DNA from: Toxorhynchites rutilus septentrionalis
Taxonomy: Eukaryota > Arthropoda > Insecta > Diptera > Culicidae
Direction: 5' to 3'
Assembly: GCF_029784135.1 (NCBI RefSeq)
Contig: NC_073744.1
Location: 78,037,935-78,101,934 of the forward strand
Length of the DNA: 64,000 bases
Shown one piece after another: positions 49,770 through 61,482 of this stretch (positions are counted from its first letter, which is position 1; each line of letters opens with the position of its first letter). The notes beneath the pieces were generated by a model, which was given only the letters and a program-made list of their open reading frames with translations, ran no database searches and was not told the origin of the DNA. The position numbers were made by a program, and so were the translations under genes.

Positions 49770-51045
49770 AGGGGGTAAGCATGGGTCAAGCACAACATTG
49801 AATTCCACTATTCCGATATAGTGATTGTCAGATTTTCATGAAAATTGGTACTTTTATTCCTTATCGTAGAATATTAGACCAGTATTTTTAATTTTTTTCA
49901 CCAGGGTGGCCATTTTCATTTTATGGTGGTCCGAAAAATCATCTTTCCCCCCGTTTTTTTCAAAACTGACCTTTTTAAATAATTCATAACTTTTGTACTA
50001 CTGGACCGATTGAGATGATCGGTATATCAAATTTAAGTCAATGAAATAGTTTTGTTTGAAAAACATTTGAAAAAAAAAACAGATCTTGTTTACGTAATTA
50101 TTGATTGTAATTGTGTTTCATAGCTTAAATGGTTTCGGAACTAAGGTCACTATAGGTTTTATATTTTTTCTTGAAAGCTGAGGCTGTTTTACATAACATA
50201 TCCGATTTTCTAAGGATTTTTTTCGTTTTCGAGCGATTTTTTTTTAAGTTAACGTGTTTTCAGTTTTCGTTCAATATTCCTATGCGACTGGACAACATCT
50301 ATTCGACTAGAATCCAATTTTTATGCATATGTGATATTTCATGTGGCTTAAATCTGGTATATCGATCTTCTGAATCGGTTCGGCAGTTAAAAAGTTATGA
50401 ATTTAAAAAATAGTTATTTTTTGAAAAAAGGGAGATATATAGTTTTTTGGACCATCGGTTAATTTAGAGAAATTATAACTCAATAACACAAAATAACGCA
50501 TCTCTGAATTTTGTAATTATCTAAAATATAAATATAAAAAAAAATATAGTGCCCTTGGTCTCGAGACAATGTAAGTTATAAAAAAAATACAATAAATTTT
50601 AGTAATTACAAGACCAAAACCCCAAATTTATGCAAGTATTAGAATTTTCAAAAAGAGTCTAGCTAATTGGCTTCAATTTGATACGTCGATCATCTGAATC
50701 TGTGCAGTATTTGAAAAGTTATGAGTTTTAAAAAAAAGTGATTTTTGGAAAAAATAGGAAAAAATTATCTTTCGGACCACCCTAAAATGGAAATGGTCAC
50801 CTATTTAATTTGATATGTAGATCATCCGAATCGGTACAGTAGTTCAAATGTTATGAGTTGAAAATAATAAAAGTCATTTTTGGAAAAAAAAAAATTATGT
50901 TTTGGGCAACCCTAAAATGGAAATGATCACCCTAATGATGAAAAATACGGGTCTAATGTTTTGCTATAAAGAACAGACTACCACTACTACCACTTTTCAC
51001 GAAAATCTGAGAACCATCGGTTTGACATGGAATGGCTGTATATAA
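49770..51045. mobile_element. 1.28-kb MITE with long terminal inverted repeats
   Basis: About 150-bp inverted ends: the left has CAGATTTTCATGAAAA, ATATTAGACCAGTA and CCAGGGTGGCCATTTTC; the right has their complements, ending CATGGAATGG. Inside are several diverged copies of ATAACTTTT.AA.TACTG..CCGATT.GGATGATC. No coding capacity. The same family hosts the H1 unit at 34.5-36.2 kb. Confidence 0.75.
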
Positions 51046-51311
51046 ACATTTCCATTGTACTTCTAGGTGGATTTACACTATTTTCGTAACTCAATAAATC
51101 CATGTCAACAAGCGGCTGGAGTTCTGGAATCGCATTATTTGGTCAGATGGGTCCAAGTTCGAGCGGTTTAACAAAAAAGCGACCCCGAGTGTGGCGGAAG
51201 AGTGACGAAAGCCTCCAGGACCGGTTATGAAGCACGGTGGTGAAAGCATCATGGTGCGGCGCTGTTTCACGTAGGCTAGGGTGAGAAACTTAGCGCAGGT
51301 CAACGGTATTA

Positions 51312-52608
51312 AAGGGTGTGTCACATCAAATTGCATCACGGAAAAAACGCTGTAGAAATTTAATTTTTAGTAATTATATCTTCAGCTTACGCTTATAATC
51401 AGATAAGAGTGTATAGATCACGTTGGCCATGCTTCACTGTAAATTTTTCGTAAATTTGGAAAAATGTCGTCGAACGAAAAAGAGCGTAGTGAATTAATCC
51501 TGTGCACTCATTTCGAGAATCCGGAGTTGTCACATCGAAACATCGGTAAGATGCTGGGAATCGTCCAATCCACGGTCAGCAAAGTACTAAAACGATACTT
51601 CGAGAACCTAACCATCGACCGGAAGGTGAAGAACGGCAAAAATGGATGCTCCGTCAGTGAAAAGATCACAAGCGCGTAGTTAAGCAGTTTAGACGTGACC
51701 CGAGAAGTTCGGTCCGGGATGTCACCAATAAGCTGAATTTGTCAAGTTCATTCGTCCAGCGGACCAAGCAGCGGGAGGGCCTGCGTACATACAAGGTTCA
51801 GAAGGCTCCTAACCGCGACGAAAGGCAAAACATGGTGGGGAAGACGCGAGCCCGGAAGCTGTACACCGAAATGCTGACGAAGCCGCATTGCCTGGTAATG
51901 GACGACGAAACCTACGTCAAAGCGGACTTTCGTCAGCTGCCAGGCCTGTTGTTCTTCTCCGCAGAGGACAAATTCAGCGTTCCGGAGGAGATTCGCAAGC
52001 AGAAACTATCCAAGTTTGCCAAAAAGTACATGGTGTGGCAAGCGATCTGCTCTTGCGGAAAGCGGAGCGCCCCCTTCGTGATGACCGGTACGGTAAACGG
52101 GCAGGTTTACCTTAAGGAGTGCCTACAGAAGCGCTTACTACCACTATTGAAGCAGCACGAGGACCCGACCATCTTCTGGCCGGATCTCGCTTCGTACCAC
52201 TATTCAAAGGACGTGTTGGAGTGGTACGAAGCCAACGGGGTCACCTTCGTGCCAAAGGAAATGAACCCGCCCAACGCGCCGGAGCTTCTCCCAATAGAGA
52301 AATATTGGACGATTATGAAGCAGGCCCTCCGGAGGAACGCAAAAGTTGTCAAATCGGAGGCGGACTTCAAGAGAAAATGGATTTCTGTTCAAAAAAAACT
52401 ACAACCTGACGTTGTACAGAACCTTATGGACGGGGTAAAGAGGAAGGTGCGAGCATACGGGCTTGGGCTCGATGTATGAATAAAAAGAAAATGCCAAAAG
52501 TTGTTTAATAGTTTTTATTTTACTGTCTAAAATTTTCAAAAGGATCGGTCTACTGGGCGAATTTCTACAGCGTTTTTTCCGTGATGCAATTTGATGTGAC
52601 ACACCCTT
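51312..52608 (+). mobile_element. DD37E Tc1/mariner-type element, copy 1
   Basis: Perfect inverted ends AAGGGTGTGTCACATCAAAT, continuing through TGCATCACGGAAAAAACGC to GTAGAAATT, flanked by TA duplications (51310-51311 and 52609-52610). Length 1297 bp. The transposase has the D-D-37-E spacing of the ITmD37E family reported from mosquitoes. Confidence 0.93.
51464..52479 (+). pseudogene. DD37E transposase, copy 1, one frameshift
   Basis: The N-terminal 71 codons (51464-51679) hold a helix-turn-helix (SHRNIGKMLGIVQSTVSKVL). Near 51660 a one-base shift ends the frame; the continuation KDHKRVVKQFRRD... runs in another frame into the catalytic part (51739-52479). That part has the triad VMDDETYVK, FWPDLASYHY and PIEKYW, with 37 residues between the second Asp and the Glu. 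The C-terminus ends naturally as AYGLGLDV. Apart from the shift the gene looks complete. The twin at 54962-56257 carries the same shift. Confidence 0.92.
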
Positions 52609-53150
52609 TATGACTGCCGATGGTTACATCGACATTCTGTGCGAGAACATGAAAATGAGACTAGGCCTTCCAGCAAGATAAGAACCCGAAGCATACTGCG
52701 ATGAAAACAGCAGCATTCTTCCGATCGGCCCGGATCAAACCAATGGTGTGGCCACCCCAAAACCCCGACTTGAATACTATTGAAAATTTATGGGTGATCC
52801 TGGACAATAAGATGGACAAATCTGGCGTTACGAACGAGCAAAACTATTTGGCTGCGTTGAAGAAGGTTTGAGACGAGCTAGATCTCCTACACCTTCAGAA
52901 CCTCGAGAAGAGTATGCCAAAGCATTGTCAGTTGGTTCTCGAGACCAAAGGGGGTCGTATTGACCATGAAGTACATTTTTTATGTCATACCCTGAAAAAG
53001 CCCATTTAGGAACAAAAGACATTTTTTGTTTTTCTGAAAAATAAATGAAACGGCGATATGGTTCACTAATTACATACTATTAAAAAACTTATAACATTGG
53101 AACACTTCGATTTCAAATGGGGGTATAATTTTTTGTACTCATCACTGTAA

Positions 53151-53895
53151 ATTAATCTAGTACTATGCCAAGAAAGTGAAAAAAAATTCGAAGTATAAAA
53201 AAAATATACCACACAAAATTATTAAAATTCTGAAGAAATCATGTCTATAAAAAATCACACATATCAGACATATCTAAATATCCACTCAAATGTAGGAATA
53301 CATTTAAATACAATTAGAGCACAACTGGGTCTCAATCATAAAAAAAATCAACAATTTTTTTTAGTGCTTGAACTTTTGATGAAAAAGTTGATGGGGTTGA
53401 GCTTAGGGGCACAGACGGGATCTTGACATAGGACTGTGATTGTGTGTTTGTCATTTTTCAAAATCTGTAGTTTTTTCTCTTTTGATGCATCAAATGGAAG
53501 CCCTGAAAGAACTGTTCCCTGTATGAACTTGTATCCTTGAAACGGGTTAGATGAGAAAACATGATAGAATCCGGAACCACTTTCTGTTCAAACATGTACA
53601 CAAAAATACCATTACTACCCTTTTCTTCTCTTTATTCAATTATGCAGAAGAGGAAACGAGGAGTCATAATTTATCATTTTCAAACACAATATTAAATAGT
53701 TAAGATCTACATAAATATAAACCTAAGTCATATAAAACTATGATCATAGAAATGAATTATGGATAAAAATAGCATTTTCTCCTTCGTTGTCACGTTATCC
53801 GGAACATTATTTGCAAGAAAGACATATATGGGGAACATAAAATTAAGATCGCGACTACTCAAGTTATCATAATCTGGTAAGCCTGAGTATACACT
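53151..53895. other. Gene-free AT-rich stretch
   Basis: No recognisable gene or repeat end. Short open frames have no motifs. Confidence 0.4.
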
Positions 53896-53899
53896 TTCA

Positions 53900-54634
53900 A
53901 GCAGACTTCCTGTGCGAGCGCTTTATTTTCGAGAGACGAGTATCGATTTTCTCTTCCTCACAACCCTTCCATGTGCAAGCGATGATATCGGGCTTTAGCA
54001 CACGAGCCTGGGTTCGGCTCCTTCTCTTCTCTTCCGTAGAATATTGAGATGTGCTCAAGAATACTTCCTTGCACCTCAATATGAGTGATGCACATGTGTT
54101 GGTGAGACTTTCTCGTGTGTCTGCCTCAAAGTGACATTTGGTGCTGTCGGGGGAAGTGATGCTTCTGGTGTTAAAATTTTAATCTTCGTTATATGGCACG
54201 TAAAACAATTAGTGATGAAGAACTGTTTCTGTTTTTCTGTTTTTCCAATCAATTCATTCATTTGTTGCACACAGTTCACAATGATTGTGTGAGATATGAG
54301 GCTGAATAGGGCAAAGCACATTGTCTCTTCTACGTGCTGTGCGAGATCTCAGAAGGCCTAACCAAATGTCACTTTGAGGCAGGTACACGAGAAAGTCTCG
54401 CGAGCACTAATGCACGAGCATCTCTTAGTGTACACAACACATGTGCATCGTTCGCATCGAACGCGACGAGGCATTTCCTGAACACATCACGAAATTTCAC
54501 GTAAGAGAAGAGCAAGAACCAATCTCAAGCTCGCGTGCTAAAGCCCGGTCTCATTGCTTGCACATGGAAGGGCTGTGAGGAAGAGAAAATCGATACTCGT
54601 CTCTCGGAATTCCAGCGCACACAGGAAGTCTGCT
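53900..54634. repeat. Foldback: long imperfect inverted repeat
   Basis: Arms 53900-54142 and 54361-54634 are reverse complements over most of their length: CAGACTTCCTGTG, GAGAGACGAGTATCGATTTT, CTTCCATGTGCAAGC, GGGCTTTAGCAC, GATGCACATGTGTTG and CTGCCTCAAAGTGACATTTG pair with the other arm. The spacer is about 218 bp. The right arm has about 30 bp of extra sequence. There is no coding capacity. Confidence 0.9.
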
Positions 54635-54757
54635 CGCTCGGCTGCCTTCTACCTCGTATATTTGTTGCAGACAGCTCCCAATGACTTTGTGAGATGCGAG
54701 ACTGGATAACGCAAAGCACACTGTCTCTTTTGCGTGCTGTACGAGATCTCGGAAAGT
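54260..54757. repeat. Direct repeat across the foldback, period 400 bp
   Basis: 54260-54355 (in the spacer) and 54660-54757 (outside the right arm) share TTTGTTGCA, CAATGA.T.TGTGAGAT and GCAAAGCACA.TGTCTCTT. This implies that spacer plus arm were duplicated. Confidence 0.8.
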
Positions 54758-54819
54758 CTACTTTCGAGCTTTTAAATCATCAGCCAGTTAAATTCATTAA
54801 TTACATTTTTTACATAATC

Positions 54820-54955
54820 AAGCAACATGCTCGATGTTATGACGTCCTGGACCACAATCACATATATTGTAAGTAGCAAGACCTACACCAGGGGTTCTCA
54901 AAGTGGTCGATATCGACCCCTTGGGGTTTAAGATGCTGTATAAGTTGTCTTACGT
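54820..54955. other. Fragments of non-LTR and hAT-like repeats
   Basis: GCAACATGCTCGATGTTATG...CCACAATCACA is a diverged match to the finger region at 40921-40965. CAGGGGTTCTCAAAGTGGTC at about 54891 looks like a hAT terminal repeat. Both are too short to name. Confidence 0.45.
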
Positions 54956-54961
54956 GGACTA

Positions 54962-56257
54962 AAGGGTGTGTCACATCGAATTGCATCACGGAAAAAACGC
55001 TGTAGAAATTCGCCCAGTAGACCGATCCTTTTGAAAATTTTAGACAGTAAAATAAAAACTATTAAACAACTTCTGGCATTTTCTTTTTATTCATACTTCG
55101 AGCCCAAGCCCGTATGCTCGCACCTTCCTCTTTACCCCGTCCATAAGGTTTTGTACAACGTCAGGTTGTAGTTTTTTTTAACAGAAATCCATGTTCTCTT
55201 GAAGTCCGCCTCCGATTTGACAACTTTTGGGTTCTTCCGGAGGGCCTGCTTCATAATCGCCCAATATTTCTCTATTGGGCGAAGCTCCGGCGCGTTGGGC
55301 GGGTTCATTTCCTTTGGCACGAAGGTGACCCCGTTGGCTTCGTACCACTCCAACACGTCCTTTGAATAGTGGCACGAAGCGAGATACGGCCAGAAGATGG
55401 TCGGGCCCTCGTGCTGCTTCAATAGTGGTAGTAAGCGCTTCTGTAGGCACTCCTTAAGGTAAACCTGCCCGTTTACCGTGCCGGTCATCACGAAGGGGGC
55501 GCTCCGCTTTCCGCAAGAGCAGATCGCTTGCTACACCATGTACTTTTTGGCAAACTTGGATAGTTTCTGCTTGCGAATCTCCTCCGGAACGCTGAATTTG
55601 TCCTCTGCGGAGAAGAACAACAGGCCCGGCAGCTGACGAAAGTACGCTTTGACGTAGGTTTCGTCGTCCATTACCAGGCAATGCGGCTTCGTCAGCATTT
55701 CGGTGTACAGCTTCCGGGCTCTCGTCTTCCCCACCATGTTTTGCCTTTCGTCGCGGTTAGGAGCCTTCTGAACCTTGTATGTACGCAGGCCCTCCCGCTG
55801 CTTGGTCCGCTGGACGAATGAACTTGACAAATTCAGCTTATTGGTGACATCCCGGACCGAACTTCTCGGATCACGTCTAAACTGCTTAACTACGCGCTTG
55901 TGATCTTTTCACTGACGGAGCATCCATTTTTGCCGTTCTTCACCTTCCGGTCGATGGTTAGGTTCTCGAAGTATCGTTTTAGTACTTTGCTGACCGTGGA
56001 TTGGACGATTCCCAGCATCTTACCGATGTTTCGATGTGACAACTCCGGATTCTCGAAATGAGTGCACAGGATTAATTCACTACGCTCTTTTTCGTTCGAC
56101 GACATTTTTCCAAATTTACGAAAAATTTACAGTGAAGCATGGCCAACGTGATCTATACACTCTTATCTGATTATAAGCGTAAGCTGAAGATATAATTCCT
56201 AAAAATTAAATTTCTACAGCGTTTTTTCCGTGATGCAATTTGATGTGACACACCCTT
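54962..56257 (-). mobile_element. DD37E Tc1/mariner-type element, copy 2 (inverted)
   Basis: The same ends as at 51312-52608 (one mismatch in the left end) with TA duplications at 54960-54961 and 56258-56259. Length 1296 bp, near-identical to copy 1 but on the opposite strand, 2.35 kb away. Confidence 0.93.
55091..56105 (-). pseudogene. DD37E transposase, copy 2, frameshift plus nonsense
   Basis: The N-terminal 71 codons (56105-55890) are identical in protein to copy 1 and end at the same frameshift. The catalytic part continues (55830-55531), then a Trp codon after YMV has become TAG, and a further frame (55491-55132) carries FWPYLASCHY: the second catalytic Asp is changed to Tyr. A small indel in a T run shifts the C-terminus. 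The shared shift dates to a common source copy; the other lesions are private. Confidence 0.9.
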
Positions 56258-56259
56258 TA

Positions 56260-57480
56260 ACTTGACTAATATTAAAGAAAAAGTATTATTATTGTAATTC
56301 ACATTAATATTGATTAATTACAAGGGGCTGTCCATATACCACGTGGACAGAAAAAGCACAATATATGTCAATTCAAAATAATACAAATTCAAGAAAATAA
56401 TTAAATATCGAAAAAATCTAATAAGCAGTAGTATACAGTAGTATACACTCGACAAAAAAACTAGAGGAATAGAGTAGAAAGTCAAAATTTTTAGTTGGTT
56501 TTTGGAATATTTTAACTAAAAATCAATGAATGAACATGGGATACACCCAATGAGGTACATATGTCTAAAAAACTTACATTTTGATGATGTCATGAGCCAA
56601 AATGCACATTAAATCTTCTAACCGATTGTTTTTAATAGATGACAATTGCATTGTGACTTACTTCCACCATTTAAGGAGCAAAAAGATCCAGAGAACAGTC
56701 GTATTCTTAGTACTCGGGAATAGCAGTTTTTTCAATGAAATGTTACTCAATTGTAAATTGTTTTTCTCAAATCACATACACTGACACTGGGAGCATTGAA
56801 AATATCATCATATCATCGCGAAAATAATGAAAATTGGTTTTTTCTATGAAGGTGAGAGAGTGAAAATGACACACAAAAATATCACTTTATTAATCTTTTC
56901 CGACATTTCACAAATATCCACTGCACACTGTCACATTATGCTCATATTTAGTGGGAATTCCAAGAAAATATCTGTTTTTAATTGATAAAAGAAGCTTACC
57001 GAAAAAGGGAGTAGAAGGTAATTGAATGTTCACAAAAATATTGACGTCATGAAGTGAAAAGTAGCTATGGCAGTGCATGCTATCACACCTATTTTTAAAC
57101 TTTCAACTTTCAAGTTTTGATACACTCTAAATACGTACACATTCTCATCTTGATGTGTGTAGGTGTAGTGGACAAAAATATCAGAAAGGAATAGAAAATT
57201 CGATTTCTTTTTATGTTTTCTTAGCTTTTGTAATCTAACAGAACAATGTTCTAACCAAGTCTATAGCAAATTCAGTTAAGCTTTTCAGCTCTTTTCAGCT
57301 CTGGAAAAAGCTTTCGAACAAAGATCAATTTCGCTAGCGCAAACATCAAATGGACTAACAACACTTGTCACTATGTAATTGTAAAACATATGGAAATTTA
57401 ATTTTCCGAACTTTTTCCTTCAGAGTTTTCCGAAAATTTTCAATTGTCATGTTTGGTTGGAATATTTTTGGTTGAAATAT
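56260..57480. other. Gene-free AT-rich stretch
   Basis: No supported gene. A few Tc1-like hints (ACACTCGACAAAAAAACTAG near 56447) lack an inverted partner. Confidence 0.35.
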
Positions 57481-57483
57481 GTG

Positions 57484-58560
57484 CCATATATTTATGGGAC
57501 CCCCTCTCCATTCTAGAGGAGGGAGTGACCCCCATCATCATAGAAACATTTCTCATACCCAAAAACCCTCACATCCAAAATTGTGCTTGATTAGTTCTCG
57601 AGTTATGCAGAAGTTCGTGTTTGTGTGCCCCCTGTAATTTGTGTTTCATTTGTATGGCAGCCCCCCCCACCCCCTTTAAAGAGGGGAGTGGAGTGTTTAA
57701 CCACCATAGAAACATTTATTGTACCCTAAAACCTCCATATGCTTAATTTGGTTCCATTTGCTTGATTAGTTCTCGAGTTATGCAGAAATTTGAGTTTCAT
57801 TTCTATGACAGAGCCCCCTCCCCCCTCAGAAAGGTGGGACCACTTTAGAAATGTTTCTTGCCCCTTAAAACCTCCACATGCCAAATTTGGTTCAGTTTGC
57901 TTGATTAGTTCTTGTATTATGGAGAAATGTATGCTTCATTTGTATGACGCCCCCTCCCCCCCGCCACTCAGAGAGAGGAGTGTCTATTCACCATGGAAAC
58001 GTTTCGTGTCCCCTAAAACATTTGCACTACAAATTTGGCTCCAATTGCTTGATTAGTTTTCGAATTATGCAGAAATTTGTCTTTTAGTTGTATGGCGGCC
58101 CCCCTTAGAGAGGGGTGGTGGAGATTCTAACCATCATGAAAACATTTATTGCACCCTAAAACCTCAATATGCCTAATTTGGTTTCATTTGCTTGGTTAAT
58201 TCTCGAGTAATGCAGAAATTTATGTTTCATTTCTATGGCAGCCCCACCTTAGAGAGGGGGGTGGAGTGTCTAACCACCATAGAAATATTTATTGCACCCT
58301 AAAACCTCATTATACCTAATTTGGTTTCATTTGCTTAATTAAATCTCGGGTAATTTAGAAATTTATGTTTCATTTGTATGGCAGCCCCCACTTAGATAGG
58401 GGGTGGAGTGTCTAACCACCAAAGAATCATTTATTGCACCCTTAAACCTCCATATACCAAATTTCGTTTCATTTGCTTGATTAATTCCCGAGTAATGTTC
58501 AAATTTGTGTTGAATTTGTAAGGTAGCCCCAAAAACCATTACATACAAATTTTCATGTTG
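57484..58560 (+). repeat. ~145-bp repeat array (about 7 copies)
   Basis: Head-to-tail copies of the unit seen at 20490-20935: a C/G-rich segment (CCCCTC..GAGAGGGG), ACCACCATAGAAACATTTATT, CCTAAAACCTCCATATGCC, TTTGCTTGATTA and GCAGAAATTTG. The copies differ by 10-25% by eye. The array ends in CCGAGTCCATAAGAATCAG, then ACAGACAGA, and a (TA)n tract, a combination typical of a retroelement 3' end. Confidence 0.9.
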
Positions 58561-58609
58561 ATCGGTTCAGTAGTTTCCGAGTCCATAAGAATCAGACAGA
58601 CAGAAATCC

Positions 58610-58614
<5 letters not shown>

Positions 58615-58707
<93 letters not shown>
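58615..58707. repeat. (TA)n microsatellite
   Basis: About 45 AT repeats with one AA interruption, directly after GACAGACAGAAATCCATTTT. Confidence 0.97.
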
Positions 58708-58708
<1 letters not shown>

Positions 58709-59600
58709 TTCGCTTGTTGTCAGTCAAATACTTTTGTGACGTGACCACACATGACTTTTTGCGGTTTCCGACTGTTGAATATTCATGTTGTAGTTTAAGC
58801 TTCGTTTCAAAATACACAAATTAACTTTGTTCTATGACTTGTCAACAATAGATGAACGTAAATTCCAGTATATTCAGTTTTCCAGAAAACTTACAAGAAC
58901 CTTGCGAATATCGGCAAGCATTTGTGCAAGGACCCACAAGTGTTCTCACGTCACGAAATCAATGTATTAAATATAAATGTTTATATTAGTTCTTTCATGA
59001 ATAATTCCCCCTTTCAATGATCCAATCAATAATTTTTCACACTTTGAAATTTGAGTTTCTGGTGCATAACCTCAACTGGTGGAAACTGGTCATAAAAGCA
59101 ATTCGTACCTATTATTCAATCATATACACTCTCCACCTGACGTGATGAAAACCAACACATAACATCTTTTCGTCGAGTCCTACCGGAGATTTGAGAACAA
59201 AAATTGAAAGAAAAATTAAAATTAGACTGTGGCGTGAGATATTCTATTCACAGCATACAATCGACCCTCCGAAGCGTGTCGGGAAAAACCTCTGTTTGTG
59301 GATTTTAGCTGCAAGCAGACTAAAGAGAGTCTAGGATTGAATTCCTTCCTGCCTTGTTTGTATTAAAGAATCTTTAAAGTTTGCAGTTCATTCAGCTCTA
59401 AATTGAATTAGAAATGAATTTTCTTTTGTACTCGCAGAGCCTAGGTAATCATAAACTACTATTTTTGCTGGCGACTTAGTTTAAATTCAAGCTCACAAAA
59501 CCCACTTAATCGTGGATTGCTAACTTGTATACCATAAATTTGGCACACGCTAATCGAAACTACTAGAGCTAACCCACTGTGAGTTTTGCAGCGGTCTTGC
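58708..59600. other. Gene-free stretch before the 128-aa ORF
   Basis: No gene or repeat end recognised. A possible 3' splice site, TTTTGCAG, lies at about 59585-59592, just ahead of the ORF at 59621. Confidence 0.35.
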
Positions 59601-59620
59601 ATAATAATATTCTTTCATCC

Positions 59621-60007
59621 ATGCCAATCATCGTACTCCGATACAATGATGCCGTTCCGCTGCATTTGATCCATCCTCCCAAACACAATGGGGTCAGCTT
59701 GAGACGTCAAACCGAGATTGTATACCTCCACCCTCGTTGCATTGTAGCAATTAATTATCAACCGCAACCGAGTGCAATTGCTACAATCTCCTCTACATTG
59801 GACCAACCTTCGCAGCGAGGGTTCGTATTGTTACGAATCACCACCAAGAACCAAGCCAACAGCGGCGCCGTACAATGCACAACGATTTGGGTCCCACATC
59901 AACCGACAGCGGAGGATAATTACATAATCGAGGATTTTTATCTCGCACCAAAAGCACGAAATTCGGCCACCGCCGAGAGCGAGTGGACGCTCGTTTACCG
60001 ACGATGA
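59621..60007 (+). CDS. Unrecognised 128-aa protein
   Basis: The frame from ATG 59621 begins MPIIVLRYNDAVPLHLIHPP and ends ESEWTLVYRR. Alternating hydrophobic residues (IVYLHPRCIVAINYQP, GFVLLRITTKN, CTTIWVPHQP, YIIEDFYLAP) suggest a beta-rich fold. There is no signal peptide or transmembrane segment, and no motif I can name. Codon and base composition are less AT-rich than the flanks, as in real exons here. A TTTTGCAG acceptor lies 29 bp upstream, so it may be the last exon of a spliced gene. It is outside every transposon I could outline. Confidence 0.5.
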   Translation: MPIIVLRYNDAVPLHLIHPPKHNGVSLRRQTEIVYLHPRCIVAINYQPQPSAIATISSTLDQPSQRGFVLLRITTKNQANSGAVQCTTIWVPHQPTAEDNYIIEDFYLAPKARNSATAESEWTLVYRR

Positions 60008-61250
60008 CATGGTAAATTTATTATTCTGAAAAAAAAAACTGGAATTCAACCGGTTCCAGATTGCAAATAAGATGGTAGATTTCAGCAGACAATATGGCGC
60101 GCTGGTTCATTTTTTCTCTCGACTTGTGTCCATGGGTCTTGTTTGGAGTTGGTGGTCTGACAGACCTTGACTTTTGTGGAACTCTATGGCAAAAATAATA
60201 CGAAGCCACCTTTTGAAACGATACGAAGTGACACACCGATTGTTGGATGTCATAATTATAACTGATTTGACACTCTGGACAAGCGTGAAAATTAAAATTT
60301 AGTTAGTTTCATTGCAAATTCGCCATTCTCGGAGAGTGTTGAATAACTTCAGGAATGAATTACTGTCAGTCATCGGTGTAAAGCTTACCCTTTCACTCGC
60401 AGTTTTACAATTATCCACACGACACACCAAGTCCACCAATCAAACATCGCTTGCGCGAATAGCATTTAACCTTTCGATAAATCACTTTTCCCGCACAGCG
60501 GAGACCGTCCATTACAAAACACGTTCTTCGGTGAGCCCTGTTCGCAAAAGCGCATGATCGAAAGGATTATTCATCTGGTCAGACTGGTTTTTGGCTGCAT
60601 CGCGCGACCCAACAACTCGCGAAGTTGCATCTCCATCGTCAGGTAAGGTTCGCCTTTTGACGGCGCTTGCGGCCAGCGTTTGTTTTTACTGCACGGCTGG
60701 TTGAGATGAGATTCAGATGCTGTTAAACACACGAAAATTACCACCGCTCATTGACTCCAAGGATTCGCGCCACCAGCAACTCGGTAACCCGCTTAATGTT
60801 GGAGCCATCGTTTCGATGCTAATTGTTGATTACACTTCCAATTAGAGGCTTAATGGGGCGAACTAAATAGTGTGAACCCACAGCAGCCATGTTTGTCTAT
60901 TCCGCGAGCTTCGTGTATGCTAATCATACACCTGATTTAACGTAAAACAATCATGTTAATTCAGCTTACAGTGGCTCGAAAGACAGAATGTAGTTATTCG
61001 GAGATCATTCAAGTTTAGACGGGCACATGAACGTTCATAAATCCTTTCTGGACTTGGCTTTGTTGAAATTTAGGAAGGTTTTGGTAGGATTAGCAGGAAC
61101 CATCTACTATCAAACTCTTAATTCAAACACAGAAAAAATAGTAATAAGTATAACATTCATTATTGGGGATTAAAAACAATCCTTACCTTTTCCTTAAGTT
61201 TGTTTCATGTGAATGTTAGTCACAACTACGTTTTGGTTATCCAACGTGAA
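60008..61250. other. Stretch without supported genes
   Basis: 60400-60840 is less AT-rich than its surroundings. An ATG at 60554 opens 29 codons that end at a GTAAG-like donor (60643), which could be a first exon; support is very weak. Nothing else is recognised. Confidence 0.3.
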
Positions 61251-61482
61251 GTCTACGAGGTATGGGTATTAAATAATGAGACTGCGCGCCTGGAGGGCGC
61301 CCTAGAGGGATGGTGGGAAAAACGAATAGTGCGTTTGGTAGCTTGAAGTGTCTGCTATAAACGTATGAAAACGCGTTTTTGTCACTACAGTAGTTTGCGA
61401 GCAGCAGTGGTTTGAATGGAACGTGGTTTGTAGTGCGCGTCGGAAATCATGTGTGACAAAAAAACACGAACAACAACGCACC

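Larger units (their letters stand above)
51110..53150 (+). pseudogene. Tc1-like transposase relic, split by a DD37E element
   Basis: Before the insertion the sequence encodes WNRIIWSDGSKFERF and then KHGGESIMVR, the first catalytic region of a Tc1 transposase. After it come IDILCENMKMRL, PKHTAMKTAAFF, PQNPDLNTIENLWVILDNKM and a terminal VLETKGG. Several stops and shifts are present. The right end, TACTCATCACTGTA, looks like a Tc1 terminal repeat. The left terminal repeat and N-terminal domain are missing. The insertion between 51311 and 52609 is clean. Confidence 0.85.

Noticed and set aside
60554..60643. 29-codon first exon ending at a GTAAG donor
   Set aside because: Only one weak donor and an arbitrary ATG; no partner exon found.
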